From an uncultured Ruegeria sp. (GTDB lineage Bacteria > Pseudomonadota > Alphaproteobacteria > Rhodobacterales > Rhodobacteraceae), in assembly GCF_947497005.1 (NCBI RefSeq), contig NZ_CANMFF010000008.1, positions 124,001-188,000 on the forward strand: 64,000 nucleotides of DNA, in the 5' to 3' direction. The position numbers and the translations under genes are program-made. Shown here in pieces: positions 16,769-25,878 of this stretch. The notes beneath the pieces are model-generated. The model was not told where the DNA came from and did no database searches. It saw only the letters and a list, made by a program, of their open reading frames with translations. Every line of letters begins with the position of its first letter. Position 1 is the stretch's first letter.

Positions 16769-17539
16769 ATGGCTAGCCCACAAAACCCTTTCAAACAGGC
16801 TCTAATTCAGGGAAAAACGCAGATTGGCTGCTGGATGAGCTTTGCTGAACCCATCACGGCCGAAATCATGGGCACGGCAGGTTTCGATTGGCTGGTAATC
16901 GATGGAGAGCACGCTCCGAACGATATCCGGTCGATCCGGGACCAGCTTATGGCTCTTGCGACAAGCGACTCACATGCGGTGGTGCGGGTTCCGGTGGGTG
17001 AGACCTGGCTGATCAAGATGGTTCTGGATTCAGGTGCTCAGACGGTGCTGGTTCCGATAGTGGAAAGTGCTGAACAGGCGCGGGAACTGGTCCGTGCCTG
17101 TCGCTATCCCCCTGATGGTGCACGCGGTGTGGGTGCGATGGCGTCGCGGGCCACGATGTACGGATCGGTTGGCGATTACATTCAGACTGCGGATCAGGAA
17201 ATCTGCTTGTTGCTACAGGTTGAAACCCGCATCGGATTGGCCGCTCTGGACGAAATTTTGCAGGTAGAAGGCGTAGATGGCGTGTTCATCGGCCCTGCCG
17301 ATCTGTCGACTGATATGGGGTATCAGGGCAATAGTGCAGCGCCCGAGGTGCGTGCGGTGATCGGTGACGCATTGGCCCGGATCAAAGCCGCAGGCAAAGC
17401 GCCTGGCATTCTGGCCACAAACGACGAAGCCCGGCAGGCTTATCTGGATATGGGGGCGCAGTTTCTGGCAGTTGGCATTGATGTGATGTTGCTGACACAA
17501 GCGGCACGCGCTCTCGCCACCGAATGGAAAACCGGCTAA
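16769..17539 (+). CDS. hpaI: HpcH/HpaI-family aldolase (4-hydroxy-2-oxoheptanedioate aldolase-like)
   Basis: A 256-residue class II metal-dependent aldolase. The family retro-aldol cleaves 4-hydroxy-2-oxoheptane-1,7-dioate to pyruvate and succinate semialdehyde, the last step of homoprotocatechuate breakdown. Motifs: GFDWLVIDGEHAP (~31-43), the metal Glu in LLQVETRIG and metal Asp in FIGPADLSTDMG. Length and order agree with HpaI. ATG at 16769 follows GAGGAATCAGG. Related enzymes such as 2-keto-3-deoxy-L-rhamnonate aldolase are alternatives, but the adjacent divergent HpaR-like gene favours HpaI. Cytoplasmic. Confidence 0.87.
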   Translation: MASPQNPFKQALIQGKTQIGCWMSFAEPITAEIMGTAGFDWLVIDGEHAPNDIRSIRDQLMALATSDSHAVVRVPVGETWLIKMVLDSGAQTVLVPIVESAEQARELVRACRYPPDGARGVGAMASRATMYGSVGDYIQTADQEICLLLQVETRIGLAALDEILQVEGVDGVFIGPADLSTDMGYQGNSAAPEVRAVIGDALARIKAAGKAPGILATNDEARQAYLDMGAQFLAVGIDVMLLTQAARALATEWKTG

Positions 17540-17543
17540 CCGT

Positions 17544-18686
17544 TCAACGCGTCATGGCCGAAGCAGCCTGAGCGTAGCCACCCGAGGCCCCGTCCACGAA
17601 ATGGACATGATCGTCTCGCGTGGCCGACGGAACGAAGCACGTCATCATGGCCTCGTCCTGCACGTGCACACCGTATCGAATTTTGCCACGCCCGCGCGCC
17701 TCTTCCAGTATCTGTTCAATCTGTCGCAAAGTGGCAGGGTCACAATCCAGCGTCATTTTCAGACCATCATCGAACTTGCGGAAATCAGCATTGCTGCTGA
17801 CCATTTTCTTGTAATGATCAGGCTCAAACCGTCCCAGCCGTTTACCGGTTTTGAACAGTATCGCGATCAACAGGTTCTGAACCAACAGAGCAAGTTTGTG
17901 CAAAACCAAATTCCGCCCGTCGCGCGAGACATGCGCATCAATGTCAAGGCCCGGGGGCGGCCACCTCATGGGCGGGCCATTTGACGGCACCGGATGACCG
18001 GCACGCTCCAGTTCTTCTGATGCCGACAGGACGGATTGCGCAAGGTCGGCGAAGTCACGTTCCGTTGCTGACGTGGTGGGTTCAATGACCAGTGAAACGA
18101 TCTGACCATGCCGCGCCGGGCTGTTGGACCATCTGCAGGACAGTCCCGTCAGGTCCGGCCGTGCACCCGGCCCACCCGGTTCGACCAAATTGTGACCCGC
18201 TTTCATCTCCGCCTCGGCCCAAGCCAACCCGCCGCCTGCGAACATGGCGTAATCTACGCCGGAAGATGGTGCAAAACGGGCAACACGCAGGTCCCTGCCC
18301 GCCTTTCGAATCTCGACCACAGACACCAACGCCGCACGCAAAGGCATGGAAAACTCTTCTTCCGCCCAGCGCCGCAAGGCTGCCAGAGTGTCCCGCGCTG
18401 TTTCAACTTTACTGGGAGGGATGGCAAACGCCGCCCCATCACCGCCAAAGACATAGGGAAACAACTTGCCGCCCATCACGTTTATCATCGCCGAGATTAC
18501 GGCGGCCCCAACGGTGTTGACAGTTTTATACCTGCCTCGCGCGATTTCGCCTGTCGAATCAACAATATCGGCAACGCCCAGAAACCAGTCATCCGGCACA
18601 TTCGAGAACTGTGCCGGGTCTGCCAGACGGGTGAAATTGCGCAACAGCGGCAGATTTTCGTAAAACGCGGAATGGAGGTCTTTCAT
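17544..18686 (-). CDS. DUF3095 family protein (cyclase-like)
   Basis: A 380-residue protein matching DUF3095 in style: WFLGVADIVDSTGEIARGRY near the start, YVFGGDGAAFAIPP (~80-95) and DYAMFAGGGLAWAEAEMKAG (~145-165). VADIVDSTG and FGGDGAAFA resemble the two metal-aspartate strands of class III nucleotidyl cyclases, and the family has been linked with cyclases on that ground; no activity is established to my knowledge. ATG at 18686 is chosen because GGGGG precedes it; the longer frame runs into the upstream promoter. It is convergent with the HpaI gene with only a 4-nt gap. No membrane segment. Confidence 0.78.
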   Translation of the reverse strand: MKDLHSAFYENLPLLRNFTRLADPAQFSNVPDDWFLGVADIVDSTGEIARGRYKTVNTVGAAVISAMINVMGGKLFPYVFGGDGAAFAIPPSKVETARDTLAALRRWAEEEFSMPLRAALVSVVEIRKAGRDLRVARFAPSSGVDYAMFAGGGLAWAEAEMKAGHNLVEPGGPGARPDLTGLSCRWSNSPARHGQIVSLVIEPTTSATERDFADLAQSVLSASEELERAGHPVPSNGPPMRWPPPGLDIDAHVSRDGRNLVLHKLALLVQNLLIAILFKTGKRLGRFEPDHYKKMVSSNADFRKFDDGLKMTLDCDPATLRQIEQILEEARGRGKIRYGVHVQDEAMMTCFVPSATRDDHVHFVDGASGGYAQAASAMTR

Positions 18687-18827
18687 TTTCCCCCTCGAAA
18701 TCGATCTTTTGACGATGATAGCCGGAATGCGGCCAGTGTCCTCTTTCTGAAACATAGTACACATGCTTGTGCGTTGCATCATGGCATGCCAAGCATTTCC
18801 TTCGGATGAGCAGAAAAGGGACGGAAT

Positions 18828-20000
18828 ATGCAGGCGGGTTTGGTGGTTTTATGCCTGGGCTATGTGCTCAGCCAGTTCTTCCGTGCCTTTCTGGCCGTAC
18901 TCAGCCTTGATCTTGCGCGTGATATTGGCGCAACGCCCGAGGATCTGGCCTTTGCGTCGGGCCTTTGGTTTCTGGTATTTGCGGCAATGCAAATCCCGGT
19001 TGGCTGGGCTCTGGACCGGGTTGGCCCACGACTCACCGCAGCCGTGCTGCTTCTGATAGGCGGCGCAGGGGGAGCTGCGATTTTTGCGGTCGCGACCTCG
19101 CCATTTCATATCAGCGTCGCCATGGGCTTGATCGGTGTCGGGTGCTCACCGGTGTTGATGGCATCGTATTTCATCTTTGCCCGCGAATACCCTCCGGCCA
19201 AGTTCGCTACATTGGCGGCCTTGATGCTGGGTGTCGGCTCGGTGGGTAATCTGGTGGCCTCTTACCCGACCGCGCTAGCAGCAGAATGGATGGGGTGGCG
19301 CGCAACGATGGTGGGGCTGGCCGTGATATCCTCTGCGATTGCTTTGGGTATCTGGTTGAGTGTACGCGACCCTGCGAAGGTCGAGACGGAACACAAAGGA
19401 TCGCTGCTGGATCTTCTGAAAGAACCTGCGCTTTGGTTGATCATGCCTCTGATGCTGGTGGCATATGCGCCCGCTGCCGCCTTGCGCGGGCTTTGGGCGG
19501 GTCCATACCTGAACGATGTCTTCGGGCTCAGCACCACCCAGATCGGCACCGCGACGCTGATCATGGGGTCAGCAATGATTGTCGGTACCTTTGTCTACGG
19601 GCCTCTGGATCGCATCTTTGGCACAAGGAAGTGGGTTATCTTCGCAGGCAACGCGCTAGGAGTCGTGGCGTTATCCCTGCTTTGTCTGTGGATCGATAGT
19701 GCCATATGGCTGTCCGTTCTGTTGTTGGCCATTATCGGTTTTGCAGGTGCCAGCTTTCCGGTCATCATGGCCCATGGCCGCGCTTTCGTTCCGCCGCATC
19801 TGGTGGGCCGCGGTGTGACCCTGTTGAACCTTTTCGGGATCGGCGGTGTCGGCATTGCCCAATTTGTCACCGGACGCATTCACGCCGCCACCGCTCAGGC
19901 CGGAACAACCGCGCCCTACACAGCGATTTTCGGGTTTTTTGCCGTAACTCTTGCCATTGGCTGCGTGATCTATCTATTCAGCCAGGATAGTGTGGATTGA
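18828..20000 (+). CDS. Major facilitator superfamily transporter
   Basis: A 390-residue MFS permease with about twelve hydrophobic segments along its length, such as the block at ~48-63 with IPVGWALDRVGPR, the GX3-D-RXGPR-type loop of the family between helices 2 and 3. The second half repeats the pattern with VYGPLDRIFGTRK (~255). This places it in the inner membrane as a secondary transporter; the substrate cannot be predicted. The downstream core glycosyltransferase begins inside or just past its end (possible start at 19990, preferred 20020), so they probably share a transcript, without an obvious functional link. Confidence 0.9.
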   Translation: MQAGLVVLCLGYVLSQFFRAFLAVLSLDLARDIGATPEDLAFASGLWFLVFAAMQIPVGWALDRVGPRLTAAVLLLIGGAGGAAIFAVATSPFHISVAMGLIGVGCSPVLMASYFIFAREYPPAKFATLAALMLGVGSVGNLVASYPTALAAEWMGWRATMVGLAVISSAIALGIWLSVRDPAKVETEHKGSLLDLLKEPALWLIMPLMLVAYAPAAALRGLWAGPYLNDVFGLSTTQIGTATLIMGSAMIVGTFVYGPLDRIFGTRKWVIFAGNALGVVALSLLCLWIDSAIWLSVLLLAIIGFAGASFPVIMAHGRAFVPPHLVGRGVTLLNLFGIGGVGIAQFVTGRIHAATAQAGTTAPYTAIFGFFAVTLAIGCVIYLFSQDSVD

Positions 20001-20019
20001 AGCGATTACGGAGAAAGCT

Positions 20020-21075
20020 GTGCAGGATATCGAGGTTATTGCGCCAAACCTGAAACACAGCCTGTCCGGCGTCACCACAACCGTCATTCGCCTGTTGCCG
20101 ATCCAGAAGCACATGATCAGGATTGTCGCCACTGGGCCCGGCCTGCCGGATGACCTGCCCCATATCCGGCTGATCAAAACCCCATTCCTGTCGAACCGGA
20201 AGGTGCGCGTCTGGCATGCTCGTCGTAACACCGAAATGCTTATGGGGCTGTTTCTGAGGAACGTGCTGCGACGGAACCTGAAACTGTTGTTCACTTCGGC
20301 CGCACAACGAAACCACTCCGGGTTCACCAAATGGCTGATCTCTAAAATGGACGCGCTGATCGCCACGACACCGCAAGCGGCATCGTTTCTCGAACATCCT
20401 GCGACTGTCATCATGCATGGTGTGAACACCGAATTGTTTCATCCGGCAGAAGATAAATCAGCCCTTCGGACGAAGCTGGGCCTGCCTGACGGTACTTTGA
20501 TCGGATGTTTCGGGCGCATTCGGCCACAAAAGGGCGTCGATCTGCTGGTGGATGCGGCGATTGAGGTTTTGCCAAACTACCTTGATGCCAGCATTGTCTT
20601 TACCGGGCGCGCCACCAAAGAGTTTGAATCGTTCCAACAGGAACAGGAGGCCAAACTCAAAGCAGCCAGCTTGTCAGATCGCGTTCATTTCCTCGGCGAA
20701 CGCCCATGGGAAGAAATCGTTGAAACCTATCGCGCGCTGGATCTGTTTGTAGCCCCGGCCCGTCACGAAGGGTTTGGCCTGACACCGCTTGAGGCGATGG
20801 CCTCTGGCGTACCAGCAATCGCCTGCCACGGGGTCGGTGCCTTCAGTGCTCAGATCAAGGACGGAGAAACAGGTCGTTTGATCGAAAAGGACAACGCCGC
20901 AGCCCTGTCTGATGCTATGGCGCAAATGCTGAGCGATCCGGACAAACTGACCCAGTCGGGACAAGCCGCCAGACAGCATGTCGAACAGAATTTTCGAATC
21001 GAAGGCGAGGCTGAGGCCATCGTGCGTGTCTACCGGTCTTTGCTGAACAAGGGTGAAACCGGGCAATCTGACTAA
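20020..21075 (+). CDS. lpcC: Glycosyltransferase family 4, LPS core mannosyltransferase-like
   Basis: A 351-residue GT-B glycosyltransferase. The start reads DIEVIAPNLKHSLSGVTTTV, like alphaproteobacterial LpcC, which adds mannose to Kdo of the lipopolysaccharide inner core. The C-terminal half has GCFGRIRPQKGVDLLVDA (~166-183) and the GT4 nucleotide-sugar motif APARHEGFGLTPLEAMASG with the E-x7-E pair (~244-262). I choose GTG at 20020 since GGAG precedes it by 6 nt; an alternative GTG at 19990 would overlap the MFS gene. It should act at the cytoplasmic face of the inner membrane. GT4 donors are hard to predict, so the mannose assignment is moderate. Confidence 0.8.
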   Translation: MQDIEVIAPNLKHSLSGVTTTVIRLLPIQKHMIRIVATGPGLPDDLPHIRLIKTPFLSNRKVRVWHARRNTEMLMGLFLRNVLRRNLKLLFTSAAQRNHSGFTKWLISKMDALIATTPQAASFLEHPATVIMHGVNTELFHPAEDKSALRTKLGLPDGTLIGCFGRIRPQKGVDLLVDAAIEVLPNYLDASIVFTGRATKEFESFQQEQEAKLKAASLSDRVHFLGERPWEEIVETYRALDLFVAPARHEGFGLTPLEAMASGVPAIACHGVGAFSAQIKDGETGRLIEKDNAAALSDAMAQMLSDPDKLTQSGQAARQHVEQNFRIEGEAEAIVRVYRSLLNKGETGQSD

Positions 21076-21170
21076 ATTCGACGTCAATTCATTCAATTCA
21101 CCTGTGATAGCCCTTTTTTCTTCGCTGCAACGCGGCTATGAACGCGCGTCCTTAACTTTGGAGACATGCA

Positions 21171-22193
21171 ATGGGCTATCGCGTCGTTGTCGTCGGCGCC
21201 ACGGGTAACGTGGGCCGCGAAATGCTGAATATTCTGGCTGAACGCCAGTTCCCGGTCGATGAACTTGCCGTCCTGGCAAGCCGTCGTTCTCTGGGCACGG
21301 AAGTCAGCTTTGGCGACAAGACACTCACGACCTTGGATCTGGACACCTTTGATTTCACGGGCTGGGACATGGCGCTTTTTGCCGTGGGGTCCGAGGCCAC
21401 CAAAATCTACGCCCCCAAGGCGGCCAAGGCTGGCTGTGTGGTCATCGATAACTCGTCGCTCTATCGCTATGATCCGGACATCCCGCTGATCGTGCCGGAA
21501 TGCAACCCGCAGGCGATTCACGACTACAAGAACAAGAACATCATCGCCAACCCCAACTGCTCGACCGCGCAGATGGTTGTCGCGCTGAAACCGCTGCATG
21601 ACCGCGCCAGGATCAAGCGCGTGGTTGTCTCGACCTATCAGTCGGTATCGGGCGCTGGCAAAGACGGCATGGACGAGCTTTGGGATCAGACCAAGGCCAT
21701 CTACAACCCCACCACCGAAGTTGAACCGAAGAAATTCCAGAAGCAAATCGCTTTCAACGTCATTCCGCAAATCGACGTCTTCATGGAAGACGGCTCGACC
21801 AAGGAAGAGTGGAAGATGGTTGTCGAGACCAAGAAGATCGTCGATCCGTCGATCAAGGTCACAGCCACCTGCGTCCGCGTACCGGTTTTCGTCGGCCATT
21901 CCGAGGCTGTGAACATCGAGTTCGAAGAGTTTCTGGACGAAGACGAAGCCCGCGACATCCTGCGCGAGGCACCCGGGATCATGGTGATCGACAAGCGCGA
22001 AGACGGCGGTTACGTCTCGCCCATCGAATGCGCGGGCGATTTCGCCACGTTTATCAGCCGTATCCGACAGGATTCGACCATCGAAAACGGCCTGAACCTT
22101 TGGTGCGTGTCGGACAACCTGCGTAAAGGCGCCGCCCTGAACGCAGTACAGATCGCCGAGTTGCTCGGCCGTGAGGTTCTGAAAAAGGGCTAA
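21171..22193 (+). CDS. asd: Aspartate-semialdehyde dehydrogenase
   Basis: A 340-residue enzyme that reduces L-aspartyl-4-phosphate to aspartate semialdehyde with NADPH, the branch point to lysine/diaminopimelate, threonine and methionine. It has the N-terminal nucleotide-binding VVGATGNVGREMLNIL, the catalytic Cys in NPNCSTAQMVVAL (~130), the VSTYQSVSGAGKDGMDEL motif (~153-171), and the His/Arg substrate region toward the C terminus. Length is normal. ATG follows GGAGACATGCA. It stands alone, with its own upstream gap of ~95 nt and a strong terminator after the stop. Confidence 0.97.
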   Translation: MGYRVVVVGATGNVGREMLNILAERQFPVDELAVLASRRSLGTEVSFGDKTLTTLDLDTFDFTGWDMALFAVGSEATKIYAPKAAKAGCVVIDNSSLYRYDPDIPLIVPECNPQAIHDYKNKNIIANPNCSTAQMVVALKPLHDRARIKRVVVSTYQSVSGAGKDGMDELWDQTKAIYNPTTEVEPKKFQKQIAFNVIPQIDVFMEDGSTKEEWKMVVETKKIVDPSIKVTATCVRVPVFVGHSEAVNIEFEEFLDEDEARDILREAPGIMVIDKREDGGYVSPIECAGDFATFISRIRQDSTIENGLNLWCVSDNLRKGAALNAVQIAELLGREVLKKG

Positions 22194-22217
22194 GGCCTTG
22201 GAGAATAGAAAAACACA

Positions 22218-22246
22218 GGGGTCGCTTTTGTAAGCGACCCTTTTTT
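22218..22246 (+). terminator. Rho-independent terminator after asd
   Basis: GGGTCGCTT (22218-22226) pairs perfectly with AAGCGACCC (22232-22240) and is followed by six T residues. It lies 25 nt after the asd stop. This is the most classical intrinsic terminator in the window. Confidence 0.9.
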
Positions 22247-22314
22247 GCGCTTGAAGTCGACCACCCAGGCTGCAACCGTTGCGGGAAGATGAAACCAGTT
22301 TTCCGCGAGTGATT

Positions 22315-23946
22315 ATGAGACTTCTGATTTACCTTCTGGCCTTTGTGCCCTCTGTCTTGCATGCTGAGACATTCTTGATCGACACCAAAGTCAGTTAGGT
22401 CACGATTTATCCCGACGGAGCCGATATCCTCCGCACAGGATCCTACGATATTCCCGCAGGCAATCATCGTTTGATCTTGCAGGGCATTCCAGAAAATGAC
22501 GAAAGTCTGTTGTTTTCGATTCAAGTTCTGACCGAGGGGCTGACACAAACCGCACTTCTGCGACGCTATGAAAACCTGCCCATACAGGATCACAAAAAAG
22601 AGGCAGTGATTCAGGCTGAGGATCGGATCAAAGCAATCCAAGATCGAATCACCGCTATCGCCGACAATGCGAAAACCGCGCGTCTGCGCGCCCAGGCCGC
22701 ACGCCAATCCGTCTCATTTCTGGGCCAGTTAGGACAGAATGAAGGTCTGCCCGCCGACCCCGAAACGCTGCGTGAGATCACCCGCATGATCGCCGAAGAA
22801 TCTCTGCGCGCCGAGCAAGAAGCCCAAACGGCTGAAATCGAAGCCCGGGACATCGAGCGGCAACTGGACCAGCTTGAAGAAGACTTACAGATTGCGCAGG
22901 CTGATCTGGCCGCTTTGATCCCCGAAGCTGATGACCATGTTTACGTCGCCGTCGATGTGACTGCCGATTCGGCAGCAGAAGGTACTCTGACCGTGTCATA
23001 CATCGACTCATATACTGCAGAATGGTTTCCGGGTTACGAGTTTCGTCTGACAACCGGTGACGCGCCCACAGTTCAAATCGATCGCAATATCCTGATCACA
23101 CAAGAAACCGGTGAAAACTGGCGCCACGTAACACTGCACGTCTCGACCATAGCTCCCACCGGCCAGAACGCCGCGTCTTGGTTACTTTCAAGGCGCCAGT
23201 CGATACGCAAGACGCCGCCGCCGCAAACAGAACAGCGGAACTTTGGAAGTCTCGCAGAGCCAGTTGTCGAGGCGCCTGTTGTCGTAGAAGAGACATCCAG
23301 AGGATCGATGTTGACGTCCTCTGTCGACGGCACCGGCGTCACTTTTACGTTGCCAAATCTGATCTCGGTGTCCACTGGCCGTGAAATCACCGAGGTCGCC
23401 CTGGACACAATCAGCCAATCTGCCGAAATCTTTGCGTTTGGCGTGCCTAGTCGCGACAACACCGCCTATCGCACCGCTAAATTCACCAATCCGACAGATC
23501 AGAAATTGCTGGGGTCCGTTACGGCACGATGGTTTGTGGATGATGTTCTGGTGGCCACTAGAGAGTCACAGGAAATAGGCCCAGGTGAAGAGATCGAGAT
23601 GGGCTTTGGACCGATCCACGGCCTGACGCTTTCAAGACAGATTCTGAACCGCAGCAGCGGCGATACCGGGATTATCTCTCGATCCAATCAACGCGTCGAG
23701 CAAACCGAAGTCATCATTGAAAACCTCACAGATCAATCCTGGCCTCTGCGCCTTCTGGACCGGGTTCCGTATTCGGAGCAGGATGATCTGGAAATCACCT
23801 GGAGCGCCAAACCACACCCGAGTGAGGAGAATGTAGACAATCAACGCGGTATTCTGGCCTGGGAAATGGACATCGCCCCCGGTCAGTCAGAAACGATCAC
23901 TCTGGATCTTGAGCTGAATTGGCCTGAAGGGATGGATCTTAGATAA
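22315..23946 (+). pseudogene. DUF4139 / MuiA-like exported protein gene interrupted by an in-frame amber codon
   Basis: ATG at 22315 opens a frame with a signal peptide (MRLLIYLLAFVPSVLHA, cleavage before ETF) and continues ...DTKVS, then TAG at 22396-22398, then VTIYPDGADILRTG and ~515 more codons without a stop. The family normally reads through here as S-x-VTIYPDGA, so the TAG most simply replaces a CAG Gln codon. The body has a coiled-coil stretch (~90-190) and a beta-rich DUF4139 region with SYIDSYTAEWFPGYEFRLT, as in MuiA-like proteins of unknown role. Restart at a downstream TTG (22471) would lose the signal peptide. This is either a recent nonsense mutation, a base-call error, or a suppressed stop; the intact remainder argues against long decay. 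Confidence 0.8.
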
Positions 23947-24260
23947 CTACCGCCACCTGTCGACCGGTAGCCACAGGTACGTCGGGCCAAATCTGTCAGG
24001 ATTCGACCGTGGAACCTGTAGCGCGTTCCAAACCATCTGCGCACGGGAGCGGCGCCGATTGCTGAACTGTTGGCGCGTGAGGCCCAATGAAGGGGCTGAT
24101 CTGACCTTCGAATGAACCATGTCGCCTGACGTGGCTCATTCCATTCGGGCCTGTTGACAAAATCAGACGTGCTTGCCACCTAAATACTGACCCTTGATCA
24201 CGGCAGATGTGACAGAACAGATCACAAGCCGTGTGTCTTGCAAGGCGATAGAGGCAGAGC
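23947..24260. other. 314-nt region without a gene
   Basis: No supported coding sequence. CTACCG/CGGTAG form a short inverted repeat just after the previous stop (~23948-23971), and GAATGAGCCA/TGGTTCATTC form an imperfect hairpin near 24113-24144. TTGACA near 24154 could be a -35 box for the following gene. The middle has no readable domain on either strand and might be decayed coding DNA. Confidence 0.4.
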
Positions 24261-25178
24261 ATGCACGTTTCGACCAAAAACAGGATTGGCAGAACCCTGA
24301 TCATCGGATGCGCGTGCATCCTGATGGCACTGGTCGTCATCGGCTTTACTGGGCAGGTCTTGGCGGTTGGGGACTCCATTGCGCTTCTGCGCCCGCAGGC
24401 CGGTGTTTTGCTTTTCCCCTGCGCCGCGATATTGTTGTTCATGCGCGCCAAGTTTTTCGCGTTGACCACGTTGGTTTTTGGCGTGCTCGCCATTGGATCA
24501 ATCGCAATCAGTGTTGCTGCACCCTCGGACGATTGCAACGGCTCGTGCCTGACGCTGTACCAGAAGAACCTCATGAGCAAAGCCTGGCCTCGTTATTCAC
24601 TGGCCGATGACATCATTGAATCGAATGCTAAGATCGTGACATTGCAGGAAGTATCCAGTCACAATCGCGAATACATGAGCAACCTGTTTGAGCATTACCC
24701 GGCAAAAGCGATCTGTGAGTTTCGCCCCGAACAAAATGTCGCCATTCTGACAACCTTGCCAATTGTCGAAAACTCTGAGTTTTGCCTGGAAGGGTACGGG
24801 CTTGTCGGAATTCAGGTCAAGACACCCGGTCATGTTCCGGTCTGGGTCGTATCGGTTCATCTGAACTGGCCGTTTCCTTACGACCAATCCAAACAAAGCC
24901 TAATGATTGCCGACCGCATCAGCGAACTAGAGGGCCCGGTGCTGATCGCCGGGGATTTCAACATGGTTCCCTGGGGCGAAAGTGTCAGACGGATCGGAGC
25001 GGCTGCGAACAACCAGAGTTTTGGAACCGCCCTGAACACGCATACCCTTGGTAGCTGGAAAATTCCTTTGCCGATTGACAATCTGTTGTTCCCAAAAGGA
25101 ACAACAGGAACGGTAGAGCTGCGCCCATTTATGGGGTCAGATCACCTCGGAAAGCTCGCCCGGTTTCGGTTGGAATAG
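24261..25178 (+). CDS. Endonuclease/exonuclease/phosphatase-family membrane protein
   Basis: A 305-residue protein with three N-terminal hydrophobic segments (~11-33, 44-60, 65-88) followed by a periplasmic EEP domain. Active-site motifs are present: the metal Glu in VTLQEVSS (~130), GDFNMVPWG (~232-240) and the terminal GSDHLG (~294). The layout (three helices, then EEP) is common in proteobacterial proteins of unknown substrate; DNase-I-like nucleases, sphingomyelinases and phosphodiesterases share the fold. ATG at 24261 is preceded only weakly by AGGCAGAG. It stands alone. Confidence 0.83.
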   Translation: MHVSTKNRIGRTLIIGCACILMALVVIGFTGQVLAVGDSIALLRPQAGVLLFPCAAILLFMRAKFFALTTLVFGVLAIGSIAISVAAPSDDCNGSCLTLYQKNLMSKAWPRYSLADDIIESNAKIVTLQEVSSHNREYMSNLFEHYPAKAICEFRPEQNVAILTTLPIVENSEFCLEGYGLVGIQVKTPGHVPVWVVSVHLNWPFPYDQSKQSLMIADRISELEGPVLIAGDFNMVPWGESVRRIGAAANNQSFGTALNTHTLGSWKIPLPIDNLLFPKGTTGTVELRPFMGSDHLGKLARFRLE

Positions 25179-25239
25179 GGTGCGTGTCCATTCCGCATCC
25201 TACTGCACAACAAACGTTTGTCGCTAATATACAAGCGAC

Positions 25240-25776
25240 CTAGCCGTGGTTTTCAATCAACGCCTTCAGGTTGATCAACCCACGCTCATAATCGCCGCCA
25301 ACCCATTTATCCATCATCAACCCCATCCACCGGGACATCGGGTTCAGCCCCAGATCGGATTCGAACCCCCAGATCACTTTGGTCGCGCCTCCTTCCGCTT
25401 CCAGGATAAACGACGCCGTTGCGGTGCCCATCGGGCCAAAGTCCAGTGCCGTTCTGACCTGCTGGTTTTCCACGCTTTCAATGATCTGTTGCGAGCCTGT
25501 GCCAACCTGAGGGTTATCCGAGGCCCAGTTCAGCGTATTCCCGACGCCCGCCTCAGGTCCGCTATAGCTTAGTTGCGTTTCAGGATCTCTCGACAGCCAA
25601 GGGGACCACTGTTCCGTCTCCTGTATCGAATTTACATAGGGAAAGATCGCCTCGGCCGGGGCATCAATTGTGATATCGCGAGAAACTTCTGCTTTTCCAG
25701 GCAACAGGTACGAACCCACAACCAGAACCAGAAGAAGAATGACCAATGCCGCAAAGATTCGTTTGATGGCTTTCAT
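25240..25776 (-). CDS. SRPBCC (START-like) family protein with N-terminal anchor
   Basis: A 178-residue protein with an N-terminal hydrophobic segment (~7-24, ending at LLPGK) and a SRPBCC/polyketide-cyclase-type domain: DITIDAPAEAIFPYVNSIQ, EQWSPWLSRDPE and the final ligand-cavity helix region. The domain binds hydrophobic ligands in a helix-grip fold; no function is known for this membrane-tethered type. ATG at 25776 is chosen over an upstream TTG because GGAG lies 6 nt before it. No operon partners: the next minus-strand gene, carbonic anhydrase, starts upstream with its stop ~100 nt away. Confidence 0.8.
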   Translation of the reverse strand: MKAIKRIFAALVILLLVLVVGSYLLPGKAEVSRDITIDAPAEAIFPYVNSIQETEQWSPWLSRDPETQLSYSGPEAGVGNTLNWASDNPQVGTGSQQIIESVENQQVRTALDFGPMGTATASFILEAEGGATKVIWGFESDLGLNPMSRWMGLMMDKWVGGDYERGLINLKALIENHG

Positions 25777-25878
25777 CGCATTCTCCAATCCTCAAATGTA
25801 ATGAGTGGAGCATACAAAATGACGGCCCAAAAATAGAGCCGCAATCTTTGTCATTTGCGCAATGCAGGTTTGCCCCCT

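Noticed and set aside
23883..24179. 98-codon minus-strand frame in the gap after the amber-interrupted gene
   Set aside because: Considered as a transposase remnant, but no motif supports it and part lies antisense to the preceding gene.
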